In this document: piece after piece, positions 6,191 through 13,395 of the stretch | Numbering within the stretch: the first letter of the stretch is position 1 | Layout: each line of letters begins with the position of its first letter | Virus record (IMG/VR): IMGVR_UViG_3300021363_000016 | Location: 1-35,229 of that record | Origin: a virus | Direction: 5' to 3' (one strand) | Length of the DNA stretch: 35,229 nt | Made by a program: the position numbers and the translations under genes | The notes under the pieces: generated by a model | The model's input: only the letters and a program-made list of their open reading frames with translations | What the model was told of the DNA's origin: nothing | Databases searched by the model: none

Positions 6191-9137
6191 CAGATTAGGC
6201 GGAAAGCAAGGAACAGCATATACCGGAACTAATGCTAATCAACCACCAAACTGGACCTTTAGCGACAGAGATCCAAACCAATATGATATTAATAACGTCT
6301 CACTGGGCGATATGTGGCTCAATCAAACCAATGAAGAAATATGGGTACTTGTCTCTCTTGCGGGAGACATGATATCCAAGGGCGCATTAGCTAACTGGAG
6401 TAAATTAGAAAGTACTGTAAGTCCTGGAACACTCGATACTTTAACTGGTGATAGTGGCGGTGCTATTAATCCTGATGGTGCTAACAATATTAATCTTAGA
6501 TCGGGTATAACTGGTTTATCTTTTGCTGGCAATGCAGGAACAAATACTTTAACGCTTACTTCAACGGGCGGTATTGGTGATGTAGTTCAAAAACTTACTG
6601 GTAATAGTGGTGGTGCAGTTGGCGCAACGCTGGGAAATATCAATATAGTTGGTGATGGTATTGGTATAACAATAGTTGGTAATCCTGGAACGAGTACACT
6701 TACTGCATCTTTAGTTGGTGGTGGTATTGCTGCTGAATCATTCCATACTGATACAGGTGCTGATGCGATACCTGTTGCTGGCGTACTGAATATTATAGCT
6801 AATACTGTTGCACAGCATGCAGGTTCTTCAGTATCATTCTCTTCTCCTGGTGCTGCACCTTTTAATACTGTCCTCTTCAATGTAACTGATAGTAATAGTA
6901 ATACTATTATTGGTGCGAGCTCTGGTAATGCAACAATAAGTGGTACAAATAATACAGTATTAGGTGAAGGGTCTGCCATTGATCTTACCACAGGAACATT
7001 TAATACAATGGTCGGTTCAAGTGCAGGAACAGGACTAACTACTGGATCGAACAATATTCTTGTTGGAACAGGTGCAGGAGCTTCATTAACAATCAATGAT
7101 AGTGCAAATACGTTGATTGGTAATGATGGATTTGTTGGAGCTACTGATTTTGTTGTGCTTGCAGCTGGTGCAGCAGGAATCCCTGTTTTTCATAATTATC
7201 CCGGTTCAAATGCAAGTACAGCGAATGGTGGAAACATATTTATTGGTGGCAGTGCAGGAAATTTTACTCTAGCTGGAGCTGCTGGTGATGCAGCTAATGA
7301 TGCACTTGGTGATAGTGCTCTTAACTCATTAACTACTGGTGCGCGTAATGATGCTATAGGAGCTTTCTCTCTCACCGAACTTACGACTGGTGAAGATAAT
7401 GTTGCAATAGGCCACAATGCTGGATCTAATTTAGTATCGGGATCATTTAATACTTTTATAGGTTCTGATGCAGGAACTAATTACACAACTAATGAAAGTA
7501 ATAATATAACTATAAGCGCGCTTGGAACAATAACAGAATCAAATGTTCTTCGTATTGGTGAATCAACAGGTGGTGGCGTAGGACAACTCAATAAAGCTTT
7601 CATTGCCGGTATCCGTGGAATAGCTACTGGTGTTGCTGATGCTATTCCTGTTGTTATCGATTCTAATGGTCAACTTGGCACTGCTGGTGGTGGTACTGAT
7701 GCAACAACATTTCATACTGATACTGGAGTCGATGCAGTTCCTGTTGCTGGTATAATTAATATTATAGCGGGAACTTCTACACAAAATTCGGGATCAACAG
7801 TAGCATTTAATGGTAGTGGTAATACGGTAAAATTAAATGTAACTGATGGTAGTGACAATACTATTATCGGTTTCAATTCTGGTAACGCAACACTTACTGG
7901 CAACAGCAATACTGCATTAGGAGTAAGTTGCGGAACAGCGCTGACTTCAGGTTCACGGAATATTTTTATAGGTGTTGAAGCTGGATTTGCAGTTACCTCT
8001 GGTTCAGGTAATTTCCTTTGTGGAGATGGGTCACTTAATCCTATTTTAGCAGGCACATCAACATCTGCTGGATTCTATGCTTTCGGTGCTTCAACTGGTT
8101 CTATTTTCTTGAATAACTGGGGTGGTGAATCTTCAGGAAATACTTTCCTTGGTTATAACTCAGGAAGTAGTTTCAGCGTTGGCCAGCAAGGAAGCAATCT
8201 TAATAATACTGGTTGTGGTCAAAATACTTTAGCAACATTAACAATAGGTGAGCATAATGCAGCTCTTGGTTTTTTAGCGGGCGGTCTTATTACATCAGGT
8301 TCTTCAAATACTCTTCTAGGGTTAGCTGCAGGATCGAATTATACGAGCAATGAAAGTTCTAATATATGTATCGGGGCACAAGCTGCTGGAACTGTTGGTG
8401 AATCAAATACACTACAAATTGGTGGAGCAGGCACAGGAACAGGACCAGGGCAAATTAATCGAACATTTATTGCTGCTATTCGTGGTATTACTACCGGAAC
8501 TCTCGATGCTATACCGGTAGTAATTGATTCATCGGGACAACTTGGAACAGCTGGCGGACCTGGATTTATTCAGACTATTACCGGAAATATTAATGGACCA
8601 GTTGCAGCTTCAGCAGGAAATATTACTATTGTAGGTGATGGTACTACAGCTTTTGTAACAGGTAGCCCAGGAACAAATACATTAACAATATCAGCAACCG
8701 GAGGTGGTGGTACAGGACCAGCATTTCTAGCATATTTAACTACTACTACTAATACCCCATTTGTTAGTGGAATTAGTTATACAATTATTTTTGATACTCT
8801 TCCGTATGATGTGGGCGCATCTTTTAATCTCGGAACTGGAATATTTACTGCTCCTGTCACTGGATTATATAATTTCTCTTGTGGTTTGTATTCAAACTTT
8901 CAAAGTGTAGCCGGAACATCAGTAGTAAGACTTGTTACTAGTAGTAACATATTTCGAACAATGCCTGAGGATCAAATATATTCCAATAATTATTATACTA
9001 ATATGACGGCAGGAGATACAGCTGCTTATATATTTTCGATTAATTCTGCCATTACCGGTTCATTAACTATTAGGGGAACTTCAGGATTATCGTTCTCGGG
9101 AATAAATTCTTTCTTTAGCGGTAAATTAGTATTATAA
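6183..9137 (+). CDS. Giant tail fibre, two YadA-like modules and a C1q-like tip
   Basis: This 984-aa protein is the largest in the window. Residues 1-75 look like an anchor domain (GTNANQPP, SDRDP, LGDMWLNQ) that resembles the N-terminus of the fibre at 34214. Two ~40-residue linker repeats follow (87-130, 138-180), then two long modules at about 182-500 and 503-795. Each module ends in FIA-IRGI-TG and a DAIPVVIDS-GQLGTAG stretch. A third linker follows, then a C-terminal ~135 residues resembling a C1q/TNF-like jelly roll (YTIIFDTL, FTAPVTGLYNFS, FFSGKLVL). C1q-like folds trimerise, so this may be both trimer clamp and receptor-binding tip. The start overlaps the upstream stop by 8 nt. Confidence 0.85.
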   Translation: MSNRLGGKQGTAYTGTNANQPPNWTFSDRDPNQYDINNVSLGDMWLNQTNEEIWVLVSLAGDMISKGALANWSKLESTVSPGTLDTLTGDSGGAINPDGANNINLRSGITGLSFAGNAGTNTLTLTSTGGIGDVVQKLTGNSGGAVGATLGNINIVGDGIGITIVGNPGTSTLTASLVGGGIAAESFHTDTGADAIPVAGVLNIIANTVAQHAGSSVSFSSPGAAPFNTVLFNVTDSNSNTIIGASSGNATISGTNNTVLGEGSAIDLTTGTFNTMVGSSAGTGLTTGSNNILVGTGAGASLTINDSANTLIGNDGFVGATDFVVLAAGAAGIPVFHNYPGSNASTANGGNIFIGGSAGNFTLAGAAGDAANDALGDSALNSLTTGARNDAIGAFSLTELTTGEDNVAIGHNAGSNLVSGSFNTFIGSDAGTNYTTNESNNITISALGTITESNVLRIGESTGGGVGQLNKAFIAGIRGIATGVADAIPVVIDSNGQLGTAGGGTDATTFHTDTGVDAVPVAGIINIIAGTSTQNSGSTVAFNGSGNTVKLNVTDGSDNTIIGFNSGNATLTGNSNTALGVSCGTALTSGSRNIFIGVEAGFAVTSGSGNFLCGDGSLNPILAGTSTSAGFYAFGASTGSIFLNNWGGESSGNTFLGYNSGSSFSVGQQGSNLNNTGCGQNTLATLTIGEHNAALGFLAGGLITSGSSNTLLGLAAGSNYTSNESSNICIGAQAAGTVGESNTLQIGGAGTGTGPGQINRTFIAAIRGITTGTLDAIPVVIDSSGQLGTAGGPGFIQTITGNINGPVAASAGNITIVGDGTTAFVTGSPGTNTLTISATGGGGTGPAFLAYLTTTTNTPFVSGISYTIIFDTLPYDVGASFNLGTGIFTAPVTGLYNFSCGLYSNFQSVAGTSVVRLVTSSNIFRTMPEDQIYSNNYYTNMTAGDTAAYIFSINSAITGSLTIRGTSGLSFSGINSFFSGKLVL

Positions 9138-9151
9138 AAATAAGGAAAAAT

Positions 9152-9460
9152 ATGAAAATATCAGTAAACGATAAAGAATTATTTACTCTTTCAGATGTAC
9201 AGAAACAAGTGATTCAGAATGATATACCAGCAGATATATTTGATGCTGATATGGAACGTCGACTTCAATGGATATTGATGCATAAGTATGAAGAATGTTT
9301 TAAAAACTTAAAAACTGAATGGGATGCTAAGTTAACCGCAAATGGTGTTGATATGATACCCACTAACCCCGATGCATATGCAAAATTAGTTTTTTCTCAG
9401 CCTAATTATAAAGATAGGTCAGCAAGAGAAACAATAGCTGCTGAAGAAAACAAAGTTTAA
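9152..9460 (+). CDS. Small protein closing the fibre operon, function unknown
   Basis: The 102-aa product has no signal peptide or membrane segment. It is mostly helical and charged, with a beta start (MKISVNDKELFTL) and a conserved-looking FDADMERRLQWILMHKYEECFKN stretch in its first half. AAGGAAAAAT precedes the ATG 14 nt after the C1q-tipped fibre gene, and the operon terminator follows 29 nt after its stop. Small proteins after fibre genes often help fibre assembly or attachment. That would fit the position, but I do not recognise the family. Confidence 0.75.
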   Translation: MKISVNDKELFTLSDVQKQVIQNDIPADIFDADMERRLQWILMHKYEECFKNLKTEWDAKLTANGVDMIPTNPDAYAKLVFSQPNYKDRSARETIAAEENKV

Positions 9461-9488
9461 AAGTTTTTTCGACTCCCTCCCTACACTT

Positions 9489-9522
9489 CCCTATAGTTAT
9501 TCAAACTAGCTATAGGGTTTTT
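9489..9522 (+). terminator. Intrinsic terminator of the fibre operon
   Basis: An 11-bp stem (9489-9499 with 9507-9517, one G-U) and a 7-nt loop are followed immediately by TTTTT. It lies after the last rightward gene and before the convergent leftward operon. Confidence 0.9.
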
Positions 9523-9557
9523 ATTGACTAAACCCTGTGTTTAATGCACTTTATGGT

Positions 9558-9592
9558 AAAACTCCCATGGCCCCTAACCAGAACCATGGGAG
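9558..9592 (-). terminator. Intrinsic terminator of the leftward early operon
   Basis: A perfect 9-bp stem (arms 9562-9570 and 9584-9592) is followed on the minus strand by TTTT (9561-9558). It lies downstream of the last leftward gene, so this terminator and the one at 9489 face each other. Confidence 0.8.
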
Positions 9593-9595
9593 ATA

Positions 9596-9624
9596 CTTAT
9601 AAGCAGGAGATTCTTGCTCATAAG
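9596..9624 (-). other. Second hairpin at the end of the leftward operon
   Basis: A 10-bp stem (9596-9605 with 9615-9624, one G-U in the minus-strand RNA) sits between the last leftward stop and the terminator. There is no T-run, so it probably acts as a 3'-end stabiliser or auxiliary terminator. Confidence 0.5.
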
Positions 9625-9635
9625 TTACAGTGTTT

Positions 9636-9857
9636 CTATCTAATTTGCTTCAGATTTATTACTCTATTTATTTCTTCTATTGGAAGGTTATCTCCAGTAT
9701 AAGACATCCCTACTTTTTCCCATTCAGGATTATTCTCATCATGACTTATCTGAACATAAACCTCGAACTCATCACTTAATGCTTTAATTGATTTACATAC
9801 GCTTCCATAACAACATTGATCATGCTTCGAAGGCTTACTTGATCTAATAATAAACAT
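9636..9857 (-). CDS. Small protein at the end of the leftward early operon
   Basis: The 73-aa protein has four Cys/His residues near the N-terminus (HDQCCYGSVC) and a hydrophilic body containing SDEFEVYVQISHDEN. Its ATG overlaps the stop of the upstream ERF gene by one base (TAATG on the minus strand), so translation is probably coupled. There is no signal peptide or membrane segment. I do not recognise the family. The position suggests an accessory to recombination or early takeover, without direct support. Confidence 0.7.
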   Translation of the reverse strand: MFIIRSSKPSKHDQCCYGSVCKSIKALSDEFEVYVQISHDENNPEWEKVGMSYTGDNLPIEEINRVINLKQIR

Positions 9858-10534
9858 TATTTCTTTCTCAAATATTCTTCCTGAGTTCTTTTAATCTTTA
9901 GTATCTTAGCGCGTGCTCTATGATATTCAGAAGCAGGTAGATCTGCTAAAGTGTGGATATCATAAGTTTCCATAATATCTTTAGCTATCTTATCAAAACC
10001 ACTCAACTCAATGAGCAGTTCTTCATATTGATGCTTATTAATAATATCCATTCGATCAATTTCTTCTTTTTGAGGTGAATCTGGCTTTCTCAGTTGTGCT
10101 ACAAGATGTTGTTCTGCCATTATTTCACCATTATCATCAAATGCAATAGGATCATTATCTGAAGGAGCGATGCCTAATAGCATCAAAGCATGTAATCGTT
10201 TGTGAATCTCATAGATATTACCTGTTTGTCGTTCAGTCTTACCCGCAACTACCCGAGCACATGAAGAGATATACTGACCTGATGCATGACCAATGGTTGT
10301 TTTAAGGAGTGCAGCACCCGATCCTTCATCTAACAATTCAATAAATTGAAAGAAACCAAGACCATTCATACTCAACGATTCTCTTACAGCTGCAAGAATA
10401 GCTTGGAGGTTTGCAAACTTTCCTCCTGGGGTATCCTGGTTTGCTATAAGTTGTTTATAGGAACCCTGGGCTTTAGCGATCGCTCCCATGATTTCATTTA
10501 TTTCTAATGAGCGATAGATGTTGTTTTGTTCCAT
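9857..10534 (-). CDS. erf: ERF-family single-strand annealing protein, leftward copy
   Basis: The 225-aa protein has the ERF-type core at about residues 10-130: a KFANLQAILAAVRESL helix, NGLGFFQF, LLKTTIGHASGQYI and a TYARRY-like segment read here as IYEIHKRLHALMLLGI. The expected acidic run appears as DNDPIAFDDNGE. A separate C-terminal ~60-residue domain (LIELSGFDKIAKDIM, LADLPASEYHRARAKILK) is shared with the paralogue at 11487. Phage ERF proteins bind single-stranded DNA and anneal complementary strands in recombination-dependent replication. The start lies just after the upstream stop, so coupling is likely. The family call is firm; the paralogue is more typical at the TYARRY site. Confidence 0.85.
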   Translation of the reverse strand: MEQNNIYRSLEINEIMGAIAKAQGSYKQLIANQDTPGGKFANLQAILAAVRESLSMNGLGFFQFIELLDEGSGAALLKTTIGHASGQYISSCARVVAGKTERQTGNIYEIHKRLHALMLLGIAPSDNDPIAFDDNGEIMAEQHLVAQLRKPDSPQKEEIDRMDIINKHQYEELLIELSGFDKIAKDIMETYDIHTLADLPASEYHRARAKILKIKRTQEEYLRKK

Positions 10535-10535
10535 A

Positions 10536-10853
10536 TTAACCCGTTACTATCTCTGACGTAACAGTACCATCCTGTTTCGCGCCTGACTTTTTAATCGTCT
10601 CAATAAACTCATTATAAGCAGTCACCGCATTTGAAACATATTGGTGCCGTGTCGCAATGAAATGATACGCTGGATATAACAGAGCAAACTTCTCTTGTAT
10701 CTCTTTAAGAAGGCTATTTACCTCTTCCAGATTAGTATCATTTATTTGCTTACCACGATGCGTATCAAGTTGAGTATGAAGGTCTACGTACTCTGCCCAT
10801 ACACGATTAATTTCTACATCTAATTCATTAGTTAGCTTCTCTATCAATTCCAT
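10536..10853 (-). CDS. Small helical protein of the leftward recombination operon
   Basis: The 105-aa product is strongly helical (ELDVEINRVWAEYVDLHTQL, LEEVNSLLKEIQEKFALL) with no Cys cluster, signal peptide or membrane segment. GAGAGGAC precedes the ATG on the minus strand. Its first 26 bases overlap the end of the upstream gene in another frame, and its stop sits one base before the ERF start. It could be an accessory of the annealing protein. That is a guess from position; I do not recognise a family. Confidence 0.7.
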   Translation of the reverse strand: MELIEKLTNELDVEINRVWAEYVDLHTQLDTHRGKQINDTNLEEVNSLLKEIQEKFALLYPAYHFIATRHQYVSNAVTAYNEFIETIKKSGAKQDGTVTSEIVTG

Positions 10854-11106
10854 CTACGTCCTCTCTATAAATGCGTTTAAGTGATTCAAATATTTTTTCT
10901 AGGTGTGGATTTTGATTATAGATTAAAGATTCAACGGGTTCCAGTTCTATAATTATTACTGCCATTTTTTTTTCTAATTCTTCAATCTCATTATTGATAG
11001 CTTTTAACTTGTCGTAATGTTCATTAAAAGACTTCATACGAATATCAATGCGTTTTTGGAGAAGCGCTGCTATATCTTTTATTGTCATGCCACTATTTTC
11101 TTTCAT
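10828..11106 (-). CDS. First gene of the leftward early operon, short coiled-coil protein
   Basis: The 92-aa protein opens with an MTIKDIAALLQKRID segment and has a clear coiled coil around KLKAINNEIEELEKKM. GAGGTAATT lies just upstream of the ATG on the minus strand. It is the first cistron after the divergent promoter region, and its leader holds two inverted repeats. A regulatory or DNA-binding role is possible given the position, but no helix-turn-helix can be assigned with confidence. Confidence 0.7.
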   Translation of the reverse strand: MKENSGMTIKDIAALLQKRIDIRMKSFNEHYDKLKAINNEIEELEKKMAVIIIELEPVESLIYNQNPHLEKIFESLKRIYREDVDGIDREAN

Positions 11107-11119
11107 AATTACCTCAATT

Positions 11120-11136
11120 GTCGACAGATTGTCGAC
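11120..11136. promoter_or_regulatory. Inverted repeat near the start of the leftward operon
   Basis: A perfect 7-3-7 inverted repeat (GTCGACA, GAT, TGTCGAC) lies 14 bases upstream of the leftward ATG at 11106. It can act as a DNA operator, or as a hairpin beside the ribosome site in the leftward mRNA. It also reads as a direct repeat of TTGTCGAC (11119-11126 region and 11129-11136). Confidence 0.6.
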
Positions 11137-11142
11137 GGTTTA

Positions 11143-11166
11143 AATAGTGAGAATAATATCACTATT
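11143..11166. promoter_or_regulatory. Inverted repeat in the leftward leader
   Basis: Arms AATAGTGA and TCACTATT are perfect over 8 bp around an 8-nt spacer. It lies between the predicted leftward -10 box and the first leftward gene, so it could be an operator near the transcription start or a leader hairpin. Confidence 0.55.
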
Positions 11167-11180
11167 ATTTACATATATAT

Positions 11181-11208
11181 ATTATATATTAAATGATTGA
11201 CATGTCAA
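11181..11208 (-). promoter_or_regulatory. Predicted leftward early promoter
   Basis: On the minus strand a perfect TTGACA (11208-11203) is followed after 16 nt by a perfect TATAAT (11186-11181). This gives a sigma-70-type promoter for the operon 11106-9636. Confidence 0.75.
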
Positions 11209-11210
11209 TC
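11195..11210. promoter_or_regulatory. 16-bp perfect palindrome containing two opposed -35 boxes
   Basis: GATTGACATGTCAATC equals its own reverse complement. Each half carries TTGACA, one serving each direction. A protein binding here would block both promoters at once. Confidence 0.75.
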
Positions 11211-11225
11211 TTAATGATACATACT
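11197..11225 (+). promoter_or_regulatory. Predicted rightward early promoter
   Basis: A perfect TTGACA (11197-11202), a 17-nt spacer and CATACT (4 of 6 matches to TATAAT) precede the gene at 11262. It is weaker than the leftward promoter by sequence. A TATAAT at 11232-11237 is too far from this -35 box to use it. Confidence 0.5.
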
Positions 11226-11261
11226 GATAAATATAATATATAAAATATAAAGAGATTAACA

Positions 11262-11471
11262 ATGACTATAATAGAATATGTAAAAAAACTTGATGAAATC
11301 TGTAAGAGTGAATTTATCCCAGCGATAGAGTTGGTTCGTGAATTGGATATTGCTCATAATACTCTTATGAGAATAAGACGTGATCCAGAAGGATGTTCAA
11401 TGAAGACTATGAAGAAGATAAAAGTATTCGTAGATAAGTGGGAAGCTAAAAATATGAGTGGATCAGACTAA
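11262..11471 (+). CDS. Small putative DNA-binding regulator at the divergent switch
   Basis: The 69-aa basic protein has a probable helix-turn-helix: FIPAIELVRELDIAHNTLMR, then a RRDPEGCSMKTMKKIKVFVDK helix. The layout resembles small Cro/repressor-like phage proteins. It is the first rightward gene after the palindrome at 11195-11210 and sits directly before the second ERF gene. AGAGATTAACA precedes the ATG. A role as the regulator of the divergent promoters is the simplest reading of the context. The helix-turn-helix was assigned by eye and the family is not recognised. Confidence 0.7.
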   Translation: MTIIEYVKKLDEICKSEFIPAIELVRELDIAHNTLMRIRRDPEGCSMKTMKKIKVFVDKWEAKNMSGSD

Positions 11472-11486
11472 AATAGTGAGGGTACT

Positions 11487-12110
11487 ATGGAACAAGTAAC
11501 TATTAAAAATTATAACCCATCAATGTCAGAAGATATTACTAAACTTGCACAAGCATTTCTACTTGCTAAGAATGACTTCAGAGCAACAGGATTGGGAGGA
11601 ACCAATGCACATCAGAAATATAATTACGCGAAGATAGGTGACATCTATCAGGCTGTTGAAGGTGCATTGTCTAAAAACAATATTATCATATGGCACTTTG
11701 CTCGCCCTACTGATGGCGGTATAGAATATCTCTACACTCGCCTAATCCATACCTTAACAGGACAATTCATAGAGGACTGCCGTATTTTAGAGAGTGAGAA
11801 GCCGGGTAACCAAGATAAAGGTAAAGCCAATACGTATATGAAGAAGTATGCAGTACTATCACTCTGTGCAATTGCTACCGAAGATGATGATGGACAGGAA
11901 GAAGAGCAACATATTGAGAAGAAGGCAGCAGGTTCAGGATTGTTAGTTAAAGATGAAATTGATTATTTACATGGACAATTAAAAGCATGTTCTAATGGAA
12001 AATTACTATATGCCACTATACTTAAAGATAATAATATACGGTCTTTTGCTGATCTTCCATTTTCACATTATGAGACAGTTAAATCGTATATAGAAATAAG
12101 CAGGAAGTAA
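11487..12110 (+). CDS. erf: ERF-family single-strand annealing protein, rightward copy
   Basis: The 207-aa protein has a typical ERF core: HQKYNYAKIGDIYQAVEGAL, then NNIIIWHF, TRLIHTLTGQFIEDC and the signature KANTYMKKYAVLSLCAIATEDDDGQE, with the DDD run intact. A C-terminal ~50-residue domain ending FADLPFSHYETVKSYIE matches that of the leftward ERF at 9857-10534. It should bind single-stranded DNA and anneal complementary strands during replication and recombination. GAGGGTACT precedes the ATG. The neighbours are the putative switch protein upstream, and a zinc-type protein, replication initiator and RusA gene downstream. Confidence 0.9.
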   Translation: MEQVTIKNYNPSMSEDITKLAQAFLLAKNDFRATGLGGTNAHQKYNYAKIGDIYQAVEGALSKNNIIIWHFARPTDGGIEYLYTRLIHTLTGQFIEDCRILESEKPGNQDKGKANTYMKKYAVLSLCAIATEDDDGQEEEQHIEKKAAGSGLLVKDEIDYLHGQLKACSNGKLLYATILKDNNIRSFADLPFSHYETVKSYIEISRK

Positions 12111-12111
12111 C

Positions 12112-12315
12112 ATGGAACATTTTGAAATAGAATACACCGGCCAAACATGTGATCATTGTCCTCAACTACCAATGGTTATTTATACACGTGACAATCAATC
12201 ATCCATTAATCTTTGTACTGATCATTATGGAGAACGTATAGATAAGTACAAAGCAGCTGTTGCTGAGCATACTCCTAGTCAGTTACACAAGATTATCGAT
12301 TTAAGAGAAGAATAA
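12112..12315 (+). CDS. Small zinc-finger-like protein after ERF
   Basis: The 67-aa protein has a likely zinc site made of CDHC near residue 13 and CTDHY near residue 42. The rest is hydrophilic. AGGAAGTAAC precedes the ATG, one base after the ERF stop, so the two are probably co-translated. Such small Cys/His proteins often accompany phage DNA-metabolism genes. The specific function is unknown. Confidence 0.75.
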   Translation: MEHFEIEYTGQTCDHCPQLPMVIYTRDNQSSINLCTDHYGERIDKYKAAVAEHTPSQLHKIIDLREE

Positions 12316-12371
12316 TGTGGACAAATTCTGAAGATTTAATAGAATATGAGACAATATCTCTGGTCGAGTAG
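12315..12371 (+). CDS. Possible 18-aa coupled peptide
   Basis: An ATG overlaps the stop of the zinc-type gene by one base (TAATG) and reads 18 codons to a TAG. A hairpin follows 20 nt later. It may be a translated leader or nothing at all. Length alone gives no support. Confidence 0.2.
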   Translation: MWTNSEDLIEYETISLVE

Positions 12372-12391
12372 ATATTACGAGTAAAAATATA

Positions 12392-12419
12392 AAGGATGAG
12401 AAAAAAATAACTCATCCTT
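12392..12419 (+). terminator. Hairpin after the early rightward genes, weak terminator or attenuator
   Basis: A perfect 9-bp stem (AAGGATGAG with CTCATCCTT) surrounds a 10-nt A-rich loop. The following bases are T-containing but not a clean T-run. It could separate the ERF unit from the replication and late genes. Confidence 0.5.
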
Positions 12420-12567
12420 ATACTTTAACTTTGAGATAACATGCCGATACTGCTAAGTAACATGTTAATTGAAATATAGTAAAAACAACAAAGACAACCT
12501 AAATAACACCAAATGTATCACTAAAAGATTTCATTTAGATTGTCTTTCCAATCAAAAGATATTAACA

Positions 12568-13395
12568 ATGTATCATACAGAAAAAATAAATCAAGCACCA
12601 AATCAAATAAACCTTAACTTTACAAGGTTTTCATCTAAAGATTTACATACTGATCATTATATATCTCAACTAACTCGCTATGAGAGATTTCTTTACCACG
12701 AATTATTATTATTTAGTGATTGTAATGTTATTAGACCTTCTAATGAATATCTCGCATCTAAAGCAGGTTGTTCTATTCGTACAGTCATACGTGCTACGAA
12801 TAAATTCCATCAAGATGGTTTTATAATCAAACAACAAATCTCTCTTTATTCTACTAATCATTATACCTTTACTGATAAAGCACAAAGAGGAATGATTGAC
12901 AATAAGAATAAAAGTATTATTTCACAAAGAAATGTCACCCCTACTCTTAGATCTTCTCTTAATATAAATTTATTTATAAATCTTAGTCCTTCTTCGCGCA
13001 GGCGCGAGAGGACCAGGACTGTTTTTAAAAAAACTTATCCAGAAAAAGGAGAAATAGTGAACAATTTTAAAAGACAATCGTTACGTCTTGCAAAGCCACA
13101 AGAAAAACTGAGGAATAGAAATGGTCATTCACCACAAGTATTGAAGCCAATTCTTCCCTTGAAGGATCAAATACATGCTAAAAAGGTAGATATAGCCTTT
13201 TTTGAGAAGCAGTTAGAAAAGCCAGAAGCATTTTGGGATCATCGTAGTATATTGTTTGAAGCACAAATAACTATGGCTAAATCTTTATTGGCAAGGGCAA
13301 AGTTTGAATTAAACGAATTAGAAGGAAATAGTGATGAGAAGCAAAGCATACTGCGTCAAAGTGACCCCTATAGCATGGCAACGTGTAGTGCGTAG
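12568..13395 (+). CDS. Winged-helix replication initiator protein
   Basis: The 275-aa product from the ATG at 12568 has an N-terminal winged helix at about residues 30-110: LTRYERFLYHELLLFSD, then PSNEYLASKAGCSIRTVIRA and FHQDGFIIK. This is the helix-turn-helix layout of phage O-like/HTH_36 replication initiators. A basic, low-complexity linker (SSRRRERTR) and a helical C-terminus follow. A TTG at 12469 would add 33 residues, but neither start has a strong ribosome site and the winged helix does not need the extension. It probably binds the replication origin and recruits host helicase. The 3' end overlaps the RusA gene by 65 bases. Confidence 0.75.
   Translation: MYHTEKINQAPNQINLNFTRFSSKDLHTDHYISQLTRYERFLYHELLLFSDCNVIRPSNEYLASKAGCSIRTVIRATNKFHQDGFIIKQQISLYSTNHYTFTDKAQRGMIDNKNKSIISQRNVTPTLRSSLNINLFINLSPSSRRRERTRTVFKKTYPEKGEIVNNFKRQSLRLAKPQEKLRNRNGHSPQVLKPILPLKDQIHAKKVDIAFFEKQLEKPEAFWDHRSILFEAQITMAKSLLARAKFELNELEGNSDEKQSILRQSDPYSMATCSA

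Noticed and set aside
9821-9840. TTCGAA-containing stretch considered as a possible tRNA T-loop
   Set aside because: No acceptor stem or anticodon arm could be built around it. The same was true of the other TTCGAA sites.
12469-12567. TTG-initiated extension of the replication initiator
   Set aside because: No ribosome site precedes it, and the extra 33 residues are Asn/Lys-rich with no domain. It was kept only as an alternative start.
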